From Apoda limacodes (lineage: Eukaryota > Arthropoda > Insecta > Lepidoptera > Limacodidae): 64,000 bases of DNA. The position numbers and the translations under genes are program-made. Positions 49,501 to 53,330 of this stretch are shown piece by piece. The notes below the pieces were generated by a model. It was not told where the DNA came from. It worked only from the letters and a program-made list of their open reading frames with translations, and did not search any database. Location: positions 35,109,521 through 35,173,520 of the forward strand of contig OX291544.1 in the NCBI GenBank assembly GCA_946406115.1. The letters run 5' to 3'. Position 1 is the first letter of the stretch. Each line of letters opens with the position of its first letter.

Positions 49501-52500
49501 TTATGCCCACTTACTAGCTGTTACCGAGTGGGGACCGGGTTTAGGGTTGCAGGGTTTAGGGTACCTTATATAGGTTCCCTTGTGGGTATCATAAAATTTG
49601 GTTTGTTCCACAATCTTTGTTTTTTTTTTTAAATCTTGATATTTAGTAATTTTTTCTGTTTCTTTTTTTGTTATATTATAATCAGATGGTACACTAACAT
49701 CTATAAGGTGAATTTTGTTTTCTTCTTTATCAATATAAATAATATCTGGTCTATTGTGTCCGATTCTTACATCTGTTTGAATATCTATTTCCCATAATAT
49801 TTTAGTACTCTCATTTTCTATGGAAACACCGATCGATCAATCACAATTGTTTGTAAATAATTATATCTTATTATAAATAAATAATAATAAATATATTATT
49901 ATAAATAAAATATTTCCATAGTAGACAACATCTGAGAAGATATGTAAATTTAGGTAAGAAAAGAATAATGGTGAATGCCATGTGAGTATTGATTTTTGTC
50001 AAGCGATCTAAAACCTGCAAAAATATTGAATTTTTTCATCATAAAATAAAGAGAAAGTTTCGTCAAATATAGGTGAGTCAAACAAATAAAGATTATTATT
50101 GTCAACTATTTTAATATTAGGGGCTTAAAAGTTAATTTTTTTGTACTGCTAAATCTTTTTCTGGGTCTAATGCTAGAAATAAGAGTTCGCATTTATTAAT
50201 TTAAATTAATTTAAATCGAGACCAATCGTTCTAAATTTAGATAGCAACAAGGCAAGATCATTATATACAGAATTTAAATAACCACCAAATATCCCATCAT
50301 CTCAATACCAAACATAAAGTTAGGATTTCAAATGTTGTATGATGAAAAGAATGGCCAAACTGAATTATGTTTACAAATTTTGTGATATAAATAGTAATAA
50401 ATACATCTTATGTTCTGTCATGAATTGTTTTTTCGTACTTATTTTGTATAAAACTATTGGTTTACGATTTATTTTATATTATTTTAAGTTAATTTCTTTT
50501 ACTTGTTTTCTCAGTTTTTGTTATTAAACTGTCTTACAACTACCATTTAGCATTTATCATTAGCCATAGGTGTTGGTAACAAACCTAAGATCTTTATATA
50601 ATTATGTCTATACTAGCTTTTGGCCACGGCTTTGCTCGCGTTAAATTTGTGGTAATTTAAAATTTAGAACATTGGGACCTTGCCTGCACAAAACAATATA
50701 TACAATTCAAGATCCAGAGAATTTAAAAAAATATCAACTACGGAAGTCAAGTCTCCATGTATGCAGCTGAGAGAAAAAAAACTCGCTCACAGCCAGTTGG
50801 TAGTATGGCCAGCTGCTGTGCAAAGGGTGTGGGTCGGATTGATTAATTCTTACTTCCCGTTTTCCCGCAGAAATGAGGATTTTCCCGCGGTAAAAAGTAG
50901 CCTATGTTGATCAGGGATTATGTCGGTTTCTAATGGTCAAAAATTTTTTCAAATCGGTCCAGTAGTTTCGGAGCCTATTCAATACAAACAAACAATCAAA
51001 TCTTTCCTCTTTATAATACATATTATTCTTCAGACATTTGAACCCAATCACACTCCAGCAATGAATTTCATTTCCGCCGCGTTTTCGTAATCAGCTACCC
51101 CAAAAACCTAACAATACCCATTTTTGATATTCAGACTTGGTCACAAAATGTCAAAAATCCTTAAACTCTTATTATCTCATTTATCGATAGGAAGTAGGTA
51201 GGTTGAAAAATACTAAATACCCATCTGATTTGGATGGAAAGATGATCCGGTTAAAGCTGTCGGAAGTAGATGGACGCGGGCGGCATTTGACCGATATTTA
51301 CAGAAACATATGGGGGGAGGCCTATATTTAGCAGTAGACGAAGGTTAAAAAATAATGGATTTCCATATATACTTTGGCCCCCATTTCAAGCCATTAATTT
51401 TAATTTAATTTAGAAAAATGTTATAAGACAACACCGCCACGCCACACCACGCCACACCACACCACACCACACCATCGAACACCATATAACACCATACAAC
51501 ACTGCAACACCATGCAACACCATACAACACTTTACAACAAACATGTCATTTTTAGTTTCCAACCGAAGGGCAATTAACCAATTTTCATGATTTCATGAAA
51601 AAAAATGGATTTCCATACAATAGTAATATTGCTAGTTCACAAGAACAGCTTAAGTGTCATCTGTCTGGTGAAAGGATGGTGTCGGGTAACTGTAACTTTG
51701 TTAGATCAAAAAAAGTAAGTTTTACCTGTATGTTGTGCGGCTGGTGTCAGGTAACTATAAATCTGTTGGTTTACAAGAAAAGCGTAACTATCCCCTGTAT
51801 GGTGTGCGGGTGGCGTCAGGTAACGATAACATTGTACGTGTATGTGTGTATATATACATATTTGGATAGATATTGTGTACTTGATGGCTTGGTTTACTGC
51901 ATGATATTCCTTGGTAACAGGTGTACATCCGGGAGTTTCTTGTCATTCTCCCCTTAGGCTAGTTTCCGAAGTGATAGTAGTTTAAATGATGTGCATTAAT
52001 TGCCGGGCTGTTGTGTAGGGGCTGGGCCACTTTCGGGTGTGCGACGTCTGTTTGAATGTGTGTGTGCATATATGTATATGTGCGTATTTGTGTGTAGCAC
52101 CCGCTCGTGTTCGGAGCCCTGCCGCTATCGGGCGGCCGAACGAGGATTGAATCAGATTGGACCCATAAGTTAATTTTTTATAATTATATATGTATTAAAA
52201 CATGTCTGTTTGTGTATATATGAATATGTACATGTATGTGTATTTTTTATTATCTTTAATATGTATATGAATACCTATTTATTTATTTACATATTTGTAA
52301 AATGTAAATATGTATGTATGTGTATATAAATATATATATATATATATGTGTGTATATGAACGTCTGCTGTGTAATATTGTATGTTATATGAATATAGTAC
52401 AATCGAAGTTTTATTGGAGTAGCTTGAGTGTGTCATGCTCTCTCAAAGTGTCTTTGCGGTGGTGGCATGTGCGTCGGGTCGTAACGTTCCCTAAAACATG

Positions 52501-53208
52501 GTTGAGCGAAGCGATGGCTGATTAATGTGTCATACTTGTGAACGGGTGCCGCCTGTGGAGGCTGGTCTGCTCTTGCAAACTTCTTACAAACTCCTTTGTA
52601 TTTTTAGTATATATTTATATGTATATGTACGTCTGCTCTATAATATCATACATTAAATGAATATTTTTTCTCGGGAGTTACTTTAAATCCCGTCACAGAG
52701 TAATTGAAGACTTAACGTATTACATGGTGCCCCCCCTATGAAAAACAATAGGCAATTAAAATAGTACCTAAATTTTGATTGTTTTTTAAATCAAACTATT
52801 TACATTGTAAATTTTGTTCATTAAGTGTTTCAATACAAAACATGTATTTATTAGTTGATACACTATAATATTATGTTTCGTTTGTGATTTTAACAAAGAT
52901 TTCCTATTGGACGCACGCAATAAAACAGTATTGTAATTAGTTTGTAAAGCTAGTTGTAGTTAATTTACTTGACGATTTGAAAGTGTTCTTAGTAACCCAT
53001 TTGAATAAAAAGATTTTGATTTTGATTGGTTTTTGATTTTGATTGTTAGTTCACAAGAAAAAAAAAGTATCAGCTGTCTAATGTGCGGGTGGTGTCAGGT
53101 CACGATAACATTGTAACTACACAAGAAAAAAGTAAGTATCACCTGTCTGGTGTGCGGATGGTGTCGGGTAACGGCCACGACGTCCTCGTCGATCTGGTCA
53201 ACATATAT
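19121..53208 (-). CDS. AGL: Glycogen debranching enzyme gene, central part (three exons in window)
   Basis: AGL is a cytosolic enzyme with a 4-alpha-glucanotransferase domain in its N-terminal half and an amylo-1,6-glucosidase domain in its C-terminal half. Together with glycogen phosphorylase it degrades glycogen branches. On the minus strand, exons 53143-53208, 30582-30727 and 19121-19550 come in the correct protein order. The first is 66 bp (phase 0 to 0). The second is 146 bp and ends after two bases of a codon. The third starts with the missing base (completing a Lys codon) and ends on a codon boundary. Together they give 214 residues with no stop, from the linker between the two catalytic halves. 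All introns start GT and end AG. The introns (22.4 kb and 11.0 kb) are full of transposons. Exons upstream of 53208 and downstream of 19121 are not in the window. The intact frames argue for a working gene. Confidence 0.85.
19575..19660 (-). repeat. LINE/SINE-type tail adjacent to AGL exon acceptor
   Basis: On the plus strand it reads 'tttttattcaaatagac' and 'cagtattttgaatcgtaag', the reverse of the usual 'gattcaaaa...ttgaataaa' tail. In AGL sense orientation it lies about 25 bp upstream of the 3' splice site of exon 19121-19550. It supplies much of the presumed branch-point and pyrimidine region. Confidence 0.55.
19765..20065 (-). repeat. Two repeat fragments: 'ttttgccagcggctttgg' end and LINE-type tail
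   Basis: 19765-19830 resembles the common insect repeat terminus 'actagcttttgcc...gcggc' that is also present at 50617. 19850-20060 contains 'caataatttattc'-like sequence, 'gaagaaccggcaagaaactc' and 'agcaagggcatttcttttct', which I recognise as a lepidopteran LINE/SINE body in antisense. Confidence 0.5.
20212..20275 (-). repeat. Dispersed repeat 'CCTCCACAG-CGGCACCC', short copy
   Basis: 'gaccagcctccacaggcggc' to 'cagccatcgcttcatt' matches the fuller copies at 9073-9275 and 52396-52611. It ends abruptly. Confidence 0.7.
20306..20333. repeat. (CT)n microsatellite
   Basis: About 13 CT units, uninterrupted. Confidence 0.95.
20535..21190 (-). pseudogene. C-terminal part of a jockey-like LINE reverse transcriptase
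   Basis: Reading on the minus strand: '[16 protein letters not shown]' (the '.LGI.LD..L.W..HI' motif, near 21050-21110), 'AVRKVRQ', '[14 protein letters not shown]', and a diverged '[10 protein letters not shown]'. Further on, at about 20540-20730, are '[17 protein letters not shown]' and 'YYKVDEY'. These are the thumb and the C-terminal end of a LINE ORF2, in several frames. The active-site part is absent. It resembles the decayed copy in the palindrome arms at 58685-59130. Confidence 0.75.
21191..21392. other. No gene seen
   Basis: AT-rich sequence between the LINE fragment and the TA-flanked element. Confidence 0.4.
21393..22523. mobile_element. TA-flanked element with inverted ends, probably non-autonomous
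   Basis: The left end is CAGTGCCGGTCAAAGAATGC followed by GTTCCTGA. The right end is the inverse, with one extra CG pair and a changed terminal base. TA borders the left end (21391-21392), and TA follows the right end at 22524-22525. The 1131-bp interior has no transposase frame; the longest ORF is 80 codons at 21761-22003, without recognisable content. The ends and TA sites are compatible with the Tc1/mariner superfamily. Confidence 0.7.
22535..22735. repeat. Interspersed repeat fragment, possibly Helitron-like
   Basis: 'ctacttatattataaacgcg', 'aaagtttgtaagcatggatg' and 'ttactctttcacgtaaatac' followed by 'ggattttaataaaactt' is a typical opening of an insect repeat family seen near Helitron ends. 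The termini are not defined here. Confidence 0.4.
22795..23328 (-). pseudogene. LINE ORF1 fragment: PHD-type finger plus coiled coil
   Basis: The frame begins at the ATG at 23326-23328 ([10 protein letters not shown]). It shows Cys pairs in PHD-finger spacing: C4, C7, C19, C22, a basic or aromatic stretch, C31 and C46/C49 (residues approximate). A TAG at 23092-23094 interrupts it, and the same frame continues '[17 protein letters not shown]'. A heptad-like coiled coil follows ('[19 protein letters not shown]', near 22960-23010). After a one-base shift it continues '[19 protein letters not shown]'. Finger followed by coiled coil is the plan of ORF1 proteins of CR1- and jockey-related LINEs, which bind the element RNA. 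The His of the finger is not clear. Several lesions make it inactive. Confidence 0.7.
23340..24015. other. No gene recognised
   Basis: A moderately GC-rich stretch at 23690-23760 holds a 67-codon ORF without family features. Confidence 0.4.
24020..24225 (-). pseudogene. LINE AP-endonuclease fragment
   Basis: The open minus-strand piece reads '[14 protein letters not shown]', '[15 protein letters not shown]' and '[13 protein letters not shown]'. The 'GD.N.D' and 'PTR....DH' boxes are the C-terminal catalytic motifs of the apurinic-type endonuclease at the start of LINE ORF2, with Asp, Asn and the final Asp-His pair visible. It stops at 24020-24022, and its 5' end abuts the gypsy remnant at about 24226. 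It is probably from a different LINE copy than the ORF1 piece at 22795, because their order is reversed. Confidence 0.75.
24228..25110 (-). pseudogene. Ty3/gypsy reverse transcriptase, frameshifted
   Basis: Order on the minus strand: '[20 protein letters not shown]' (fingers), '[13 protein letters not shown]', '[12 protein letters not shown]', '[12 protein letters not shown]' (first catalytic Asp). Then, in a new frame, '[17 protein letters not shown]' and '[14 protein letters not shown]' (YLDD active site, near 24670-24710). After that come '[17 protein letters not shown]', the thumb/connection '[13 protein letters not shown]' and the RNase H entry '[11 protein letters not shown]'. The YLDD motif is intact, but stops lie between blocks (for example at 24780-24782, and near 24600). 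Clear family; inactive. Confidence 0.85.
25700..25960 (-). pseudogene. Ty3/gypsy protease region, decayed
   Basis: Continuing from gag after a frame change, the minus strand reads '[20 protein letters not shown]', which holds the place of the aspartic protease DTG motif (Gly replaced by Cys). '[15 protein letters not shown]' follows. Between 25110 and 25700 only broken coding sequence of the linker is seen. Confidence 0.55.
25957..26549 (-). pseudogene. Ty3/gypsy gag with CCHC zinc knuckle, frameshifted
   Basis: The N-terminal block (26268-26549) has '[17 protein letters not shown]' and '[20 protein letters not shown]'. After a frame change the second block (25957-26253) has '[16 protein letters not shown]', a perfect CX2CX4HX4C knuckle, then 'FQCYGCGAP', the start of a second knuckle cut by a stop. 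The gag would package element RNA. Most of the capsid domain is missing. Confidence 0.75.
26641..26990 (-). repeat. LINE/SINE-type 3' tail repeat, copy 2
   Basis: It aligns end to end with 8441-8812, including 'gagctggcaaga', 'aagtagtaatacaatacttt' and 'aagagaattccgata'. The two differ by scattered substitutions and small gaps. Confidence 0.75.
27055..27330 (+). pseudogene. C-terminal fragment of a LINE ORF2
   Basis: Two frames give '[20 protein letters not shown]' and then '[20 protein letters not shown]'. This matches the tail domain that follows the reverse transcriptase in a group of insect LINEs ('YNNAFR.L..LPR..SAS', then a Cys/Arg-rich stretch). There is one frame change at about 27200. 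It is isolated from any reverse transcriptase core. Confidence 0.65.
27331..27890. other. AT-rich, no gene seen
   Basis: No ORF or repeat recognised. Confidence 0.5.
27893..28065. repeat. Interspersed insect-type repeat fragment
   Basis: 'agcctatgttactcagggat', 'aatcagtccagcaattttt' and 'attataatattagtgcag' follow the order of a widespread insect repeat end. A related piece is at 50875-51030. Confidence 0.45.
28190..28460 (+). mobile_element. SINE with tRNA-like head
   Basis: 'gcctagttggtagtgtggtc' and 'gtgggttcgattctcgc' form an A-box- and B-box-like pair about 40 bp apart, as in polymerase III promoters. The middle 'gctttgcag' recalls a tRNA-Ala anticodon arm. The body continues 'cagttgtctggtatccataa' and 'cacaagctttgctta' and ends 'ccaataaaaatatttgta'. 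It lacks a folded acceptor stem, so it is a SINE rather than a tRNA gene. A related head fragment is at 50781-50845. Confidence 0.75.
28560..28920 (+). repeat. Interspersed repeat with internal duplication
   Basis: 'tttgacagccatattgtagg' with 'aatgcttaaaa' near 28585 and 'tttgatacccatattgtacg' with 'agtgcttgaaaa' near 28700 are two related units about 118 bp apart. 'gaatgacgtcacacagttta' and 'aaaattacagctcaatcgg' follow. I recall such sequence as a common moth repeat, so the 137-codon ORF over it is probably incidental. Confidence 0.55.
28921..30354. other. No gene; GC-rich block at 29035-29145
   Basis: The GC block has local internal repetition ('ggaggtgatgccgcgt', 'ggaggtggtgcctcgt', 'taggtggtgctgcgt'), that is, three units of about 18 bp. 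No frame gives a recognisable protein. The remainder is AT-rich intron sequence of AGL without recognised repeats. Confidence 0.45.
30358..30480 (+). repeat. LINE/SINE-type 3' tail
   Basis: 'gagtttcttgccggatcttc', 'tcggtggtcaaat' and 'agtctacttgaataaaaaat' follow the order of the standard lepidopteran tail. It lies about 100 bp downstream of AGL exon 30582-30727 in the gene's direction. Confidence 0.6.
30582..30727 (-). CDS. AGL: AGL exon encoding SVVVVA to VRHAHH
   Basis: The 146-bp GC-rich exon follows the acceptor 'gtgtgtgcccgcag' and begins TCG (Ser) in phase 0, directly continuing the previous exon's 'TRQ'. It reads '[17 protein letters not shown]', then '[19 protein letters not shown]', and ends with two bases of a Lys codon before the donor GTAACT. 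'SVV.VA' after the VTRH block, and a 'LEV' strand further on, match the order in animal AGL. Read straight on, the frame hits TAA at the donor, so a naive ORF call makes it look like a terminal exon. The acceptor's pyrimidine tract is a GT microsatellite. Confidence 0.85.
30740..31111. other. AT-rich AGL intron sequence, no repeat recognised
   Basis: No ORF or repeat seen apart from a (CA) microsatellite at 30735-30755. Confidence 0.5.
31112..31740 (-). mobile_element. 5'-truncated jockey-type LINE with poly(A) tail
   Basis: On the minus strand the element ends in a poly(A) run (T run at 31112-31134), the mark of target-primed insertion. Inside, the ORF2 C-terminus is well kept: '[20 protein letters not shown]', '[17 protein letters not shown]' and '[15 protein letters not shown]' up to a stop at 31267-31269, then about 130 bp of 3' tail. 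It is the longest of four related 3' ends in the window. Confidence 0.85.
31741..31939. other. AT-rich, nothing seen
   Basis: No ORF or repeat. Confidence 0.5.
31940..32215 (+). mobile_element. Jockey-type LINE 3' region fragment, copy C
   Basis: 'ggccccatatgaagaactgc' to 'cggctactttcacacc' is the plus-strand counterpart of 31112-31740, truncated at both ends. Its 174 bp at 32032-32205 differ from 35167-35340 by only three bases. Confidence 0.8.
32216..32983. other. No gene seen
   Basis: AT-rich. A small GC patch at 32205-32285 has no partner and no exon-like frame. Confidence 0.5.
32984..33290 (-). repeat. BEL/Pao 3' LTR
   Basis: The 307-bp repeat starts (minus) TGTTCTGAAAAG and ends AACCAACA. 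It aligns with the two parts of the other LTR at 37164-37321 and 38243-38387, with a few percent difference, so the insertion is not recent. Confidence 0.88.
33291..33306 (-). other. Polypurine tract of the BEL/Pao element
   Basis: On the minus strand GGGGCGGGGGTT lies immediately before the 3' LTR, the primer for plus-strand DNA synthesis. Confidence 0.75.
33293..35165 (-). pseudogene. BEL/Pao integrase with RNase H remnant, frameshifted
   Basis: The sense order is as follows. The end of RNase H is '[10 protein letters not shown]' and '[11 protein letters not shown]' near 35060-35150. The 276-codon block 34164-34994 has an integrase zinc site (His pair around 'HIRNCH' and the Cys pair 'CIPC'), then 'VGLDFAGPF' with the first catalytic Asp. 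The next frame (33920-34183) has 'LIRSDCGTN' with the second Asp. The third acid sits in 'FEAAVK' near 33870-33890. Then '[20 protein letters not shown]' and the C-terminal domain '[19 protein letters not shown]' and 'LPPLQWR' follow. Integrase inserts the cDNA into chromosomes. All three acids can be found, but at least three frame changes break the gene. Confidence 0.85.
35167..35395. other. Chimeric patch: LINE fragment plus LTR fragment inside BEL element
   Basis: 35167-35340 is jockey-type LINE sequence (plus orientation). 35341-35395 ('cagagtaagcgcgacgattc' to 'aattataaatcttt') is a piece of the element's own LTR, matching 38329-38383. They sit exactly where protease and reverse transcriptase should be. 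The LINE/LTR joint has short microhomology ('accc'). Confidence 0.8.
35396..36889 (-). pseudogene. BEL/Pao gag with zinc knuckle, frameshifted
   Basis: Gag begins at ATG 36887-36889 ([19 protein letters not shown]). After a frame change near 36750 a further block is 36237-36560, '[20 protein letters not shown]' and '[16 protein letters not shown]', the DUF1759-like capsid region of BEL elements. 35845-36243 continues with '[20 protein letters not shown]' and a Pro/Gly-rich linker. A CCHC knuckle '[14 protein letters not shown]' is at 35834-35875, followed by broken second-knuckle sequence, then an Arg/Pro-rich tail to about 35396. It forms the RNA-packaging particle in active elements. Confidence 0.8.
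37164..38387 (-). repeat. BEL/Pao 5' LTR interrupted by an insertion
   Basis: 37164-37321 and 38243-38387 together correspond to the 307-bp LTR at 32984-33290. Between them lies a 0.9-kb insertion. Just inside the LTR the minus strand reads 'tggtagcttagagtgtgg', the position of a tRNA primer-binding site; I cannot name the tRNA. Confidence 0.85.
37322..38242 (+). mobile_element. 0.9-kb insertion in the LTR with (TTC)n tail
   Basis: It ends 'ctaaataaaagattttc' followed by about seven TTC units, a polyadenylation-like signal plus microsatellite, as in many non-LTR elements. Upstream is 'ttgtggctttggccgcagc', part of a tail I associate with insect LINE/SINE families. A hydrophobic 107-codon ORF at 37721-38044 has no recognised homologue and a non-ATG first codon; I do not call it a gene. 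Confidence 0.6.
38590..39545 (+). pseudogene. Penelope-like element: reverse transcriptase end and GIY-YIG remnant
   Basis: Plus-strand blocks in changing frames are: 'YGLPKIHK' (38659-38682), '[15 protein letters not shown]' (about 38799-38843), active site 'RYVDDSI' (38861-38881), '[13 protein letters not shown]' (38929-38967) and '[12 protein letters not shown]' (about 39037-39070). Then '[13 protein letters not shown]' and '[14 protein letters not shown]' (39320-39408), the GIY-YIG nuclease with the first Tyr lost to a stop. This order (RT with YVDD, linker, GIY-YIG) is specific to Penelope-like retroelements. Several stops and frame changes are present, and the 5' half is missing. Confidence 0.82.
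39546..40017. other. AT-rich, no gene seen
   Basis: No ORF of recognisable content. Confidence 0.5.
40018..42180 (+). mobile_element. Second BEL/Pao fragment, plus strand, RNase H to 3' LTR start
   Basis: The element enters at RNase H ('[11 protein letters not shown]' near 40020) and continues through integrase to a polypurine tract 'ctggggcagggg' (41950-41961). Then comes the LTR start 'tattcggaaaag' (41964), diverged from TGTTCTGAAAAG of the other copy. The LTR end cannot be fixed, so the right limit is approximate. It is related to, but not the same subfamily as, 32984-38387. Confidence 0.8.
40085..41940 (+). pseudogene. BEL/Pao integrase (second copy), frameshifted
   Basis: RNase H tail '[20 protein letters not shown]' (40085 on). 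Then several frames carry the integrase N-terminus ('[19 protein letters not shown]', '[19 protein letters not shown]') and a degraded zinc site. 41144-41866 is the longest block (240 codons): '[20 protein letters not shown]' (second Asp), '[17 protein letters not shown]' (Glu), '[20 protein letters not shown]' and '[18 protein letters not shown]'. The region of the first Asp ('[12 protein letters not shown]') is damaged. This copy confirms the gene order of the minus-strand element. Confidence 0.85.
42181..43390. other. No gene recognised; left part may be LTR sequence
   Basis: An ORF of 91 codons at 42648-42923 has no family features. 42181-42300 may still belong to the BEL LTR. The rest is AT-rich. 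Confidence 0.4.
43393..44135 (-). pseudogene. Third BEL/Pao integrase remnant, different subfamily
   Basis: Sense order on the minus strand: '[14 protein letters not shown]' and a degraded second-Asp region (44017-44130), '[20 protein letters not shown]' with the catalytic Glu (43880-43950), then '[18 protein letters not shown]' and '[13 protein letters not shown]' (43700-43800). The C-terminal domain '[20 protein letters not shown]' and 'LKRPLYLF' lies at 43393-43510. Stops separate the blocks. The sequence is clearly a different BEL lineage from the two above ('GLWESAIKS' against 'EAAVK'). Confidence 0.8.
44138..44240 (+). repeat. Jockey-type LINE 3' terminus with short poly(A)
   Basis: 'caagcgtccataggctacgg' and 'tgtttgccaccttagcggta' followed by an A run (44228-44238) match the last about 90 bp of the LINE at 31112-31740 (inverse). 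'gggcgggtgcacc' just before it belongs to a more upstream part of the same LINE, so the fragment is internally deleted. Confidence 0.7.
44241..44750. other. No gene seen
   Basis: A 74-codon ORF at 44328-44552 lacks recognisable content. Confidence 0.4.
44990..45442 (-). pseudogene. Copia-type RNase H
   Basis: The 150-codon block includes '[16 protein letters not shown]' (first catalytic Asp), '[11 protein letters not shown]' (Glu), '[20 protein letters not shown]' (Asp) and '[13 protein letters not shown]', ending 'DLMTKPL' and a stop. These are the standard landmarks of Ty1/copia RNase H, which removes RNA from the hybrid. The block itself is open, but the link to the reverse transcriptase is broken by stops between 45450 and 45690. 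Confidence 0.88.
45692..46138 (-). pseudogene. Copia-type reverse transcriptase, active site lost
   Basis: '[20 protein letters not shown]' holds the first catalytic Asp, and '[16 protein letters not shown]' is the copia hallmark. Where 'YVDD' should stand, the frame gives 'VLVVSILFF', so the catalytic Asp pair is gone. It continues '[20 protein letters not shown]' into the thumb. It starts abruptly at about 46140, next to oppositely oriented copia sequence. Confidence 0.85.
46592..46723 (+). repeat. Copia LTR, about 132 bp
   Basis: It begins TGTTGCAAAATC after the polypurine tract and ends near 'aaaactatac', before 'gttatcag', the part of the initiator-tRNA-Met primer site typical of copia elements. 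It matches 44752-44880 (inverse). Confidence 0.75.
46911..48120 (+). pseudogene. Copia-type gag and protease, multiple stops
   Basis: From ATG 46911: '[17 protein letters not shown]' (gag start), then a stop. '[12 protein letters not shown]' and '[15 protein letters not shown]' follow. A zinc knuckle '[14 protein letters not shown]' (47581-47622) has Tyr in place of the His ligand. The protease block '[13 protein letters not shown]' (about 47738-47776) has Ala where Gly of D[ST]GA is expected. It continues '[17 protein letters not shown]'. Stops and shifts are present throughout. Confidence 0.8.
48160..48262 (-). repeat. Inverted copia LTR end and leader fragment
   Basis: On the minus strand 'caaaacatctttttatttaa', 'ccaaaaactatacgtaatca' and 'gaattagtgttcaaatagt' match the LTR end and leader at about 46688-46770. 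The fragment lies in the orientation opposite to the neighbouring gag. Confidence 0.75.
48263..49570. other. No gene recognised
   Basis: AT-rich. The string 'gggtttagggttgcagggtt' near 49538-49560 is an isolated low-complexity patch, not a telomere array. Confidence 0.5.
49575..49838 (-). pseudogene. R2-like non-LTR C-terminal endonuclease fragment
   Basis: The minus strand is open for about 85 codons: '[20 protein letters not shown]', '[18 protein letters not shown]' and '[14 protein letters not shown]'. The 'RPD', 'IDV..P.D' and 'EK..KYQDL' boxes are the layout of the PD-(D/E)XK restriction-like endonuclease at the C-terminus of R2-type LINEs. No reverse transcriptase lies upstream. It is either a 5'-truncated LINE end or a related decayed gene; the coding signal itself looks good. 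Confidence 0.55.
49840..50605. other. AT-rich, no gene seen
   Basis: No recognisable ORF or repeat; (TAA/TAT)-rich runs at 49855-49910. Confidence 0.5.
50610..51030. repeat. Composite of interspersed repeat ends and a SINE head
   Basis: 50612-50650 'actagcttttggccacggct' is a common insect repeat terminus. 50781-50845 has 'cagccagttggtagtatggc' and 'aagggtgtgggtcgg', a diverged tRNA-like SINE head like that at 28215. 50875-51030 has 'gtagcctatgttgatcaggg', 'aaatcggtccagtagtttcg' and 'ttcctctttataatac', the usual other end of such repeats. Confidence 0.5.
51031..51430. other. No gene seen
   Basis: 51230-51330 has a faint LINE 3' tail look ('ggaagtagatggacgcgggc'), without support from a second copy. 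Confidence 0.35.
51431..51540. repeat. Degenerate (CACCA/CAACAC)n simple repeat
   Basis: 'gccacaccacgccacaccac' grades into 'accatacaacactgcaacac'-type units. Confidence 0.9.
51631..51834 (-). repeat. Tandem copies of the AGL exon-intron junction (distal block, three units)
   Basis: Units at 51631-51700, 51701-51764 and 51765-51834 each contain, in reverse, the sequence around the donor of AGL exon 53143-53208: 'ggtgtcgggtaac' or 'ggtgtcaggtaac', 'tgtgcgg' and 'ctgt.tggtg'. They follow the same order as 53113-53174. They are diverged from one another and lie in the intron downstream of the exon. Confidence 0.75.
51835..52395. other. TG/TA-rich low-complexity stretch, no gene
   Basis: It contains alternating purine-pyrimidine runs ('atatatatatatgtgtgtat' near 52330). 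A GC patch near 52095-52145 ('gccctgccgctatcgggcgg') has no exon-like frame. The block interrupts the junction-repeat array and may be one insertion. Confidence 0.5.
52396..52611 (+). repeat. Dispersed repeat 'CCTCCACAG-CGGCACCC', inverted copy
   Basis: It is the reverse complement of 9073-9275 with few differences ('agtacaatcgaagttttatt' to 'ctttgtatttttagtat'). Confidence 0.8.
52612..52959. other. AT-rich, no gene seen
   Basis: No ORF or repeat recognised. Confidence 0.5.
52965..53042 (+). repeat. LINE/SINE tail with TTTTGAT microsatellite
   Basis: 'acttgacgatttgaaagtgt', 'catttgaataaaaagatttt' and then repeated 'gattttgatt' are the standard lepidopteran non-LTR tail. It ends directly at the junction-repeat unit starting at 53045. 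Confidence 0.75.
53045..53112 (-). repeat. Tandem copy of the AGL exon-intron junction (proximal unit)
   Basis: The unit mirrors 53113-53174, which holds the end of AGL exon 53143-53208 and its donor. In sense it reads 'cctgacaccacccgcac', 'attagacag|ctgatac'. The donor GT of the real exon is changed to CT, so this copy should not be used as a 5' splice site. Confidence 0.8.
53143..53208 (-). CDS. AGL: AGL exon encoding [22 protein letters not shown]
   Basis: The 66-bp exon follows a strong acceptor ('cctttttttacgtattccag') and precedes the donor GTGATA. Both junctions are phase 0. The 22 residues include [14 protein letters not shown], a block strongly conserved in animal glycogen debranching enzymes between the glucanotransferase half and the linker. 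The following exon begins SVVVVA at 30727, as the family order requires. The 3' third of the exon plus the first about 40 intron bases is the first unit of a degenerate tandem repeat extending downstream. It was identified from motif memory, with exon order and phase as independent support. Confidence 0.87.
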
Positions 53209-53330
53209 CTGGAATACGTAAAAAAGGACAATAGTTACAAGTAGGGTATTGATAGGATTTACACAAAAAATACATAGTTTTCGTACATCATCTGTATGTA
53301 TGTAGAAAAACACACTGCCTTGTTTTTATA

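Noticed and set aside
49535..49565. Telomere-like GGGTTTAGGG sequence
   Set aside because: Only two or three imperfect units; insects use TTAGG arrays, and there is no array.
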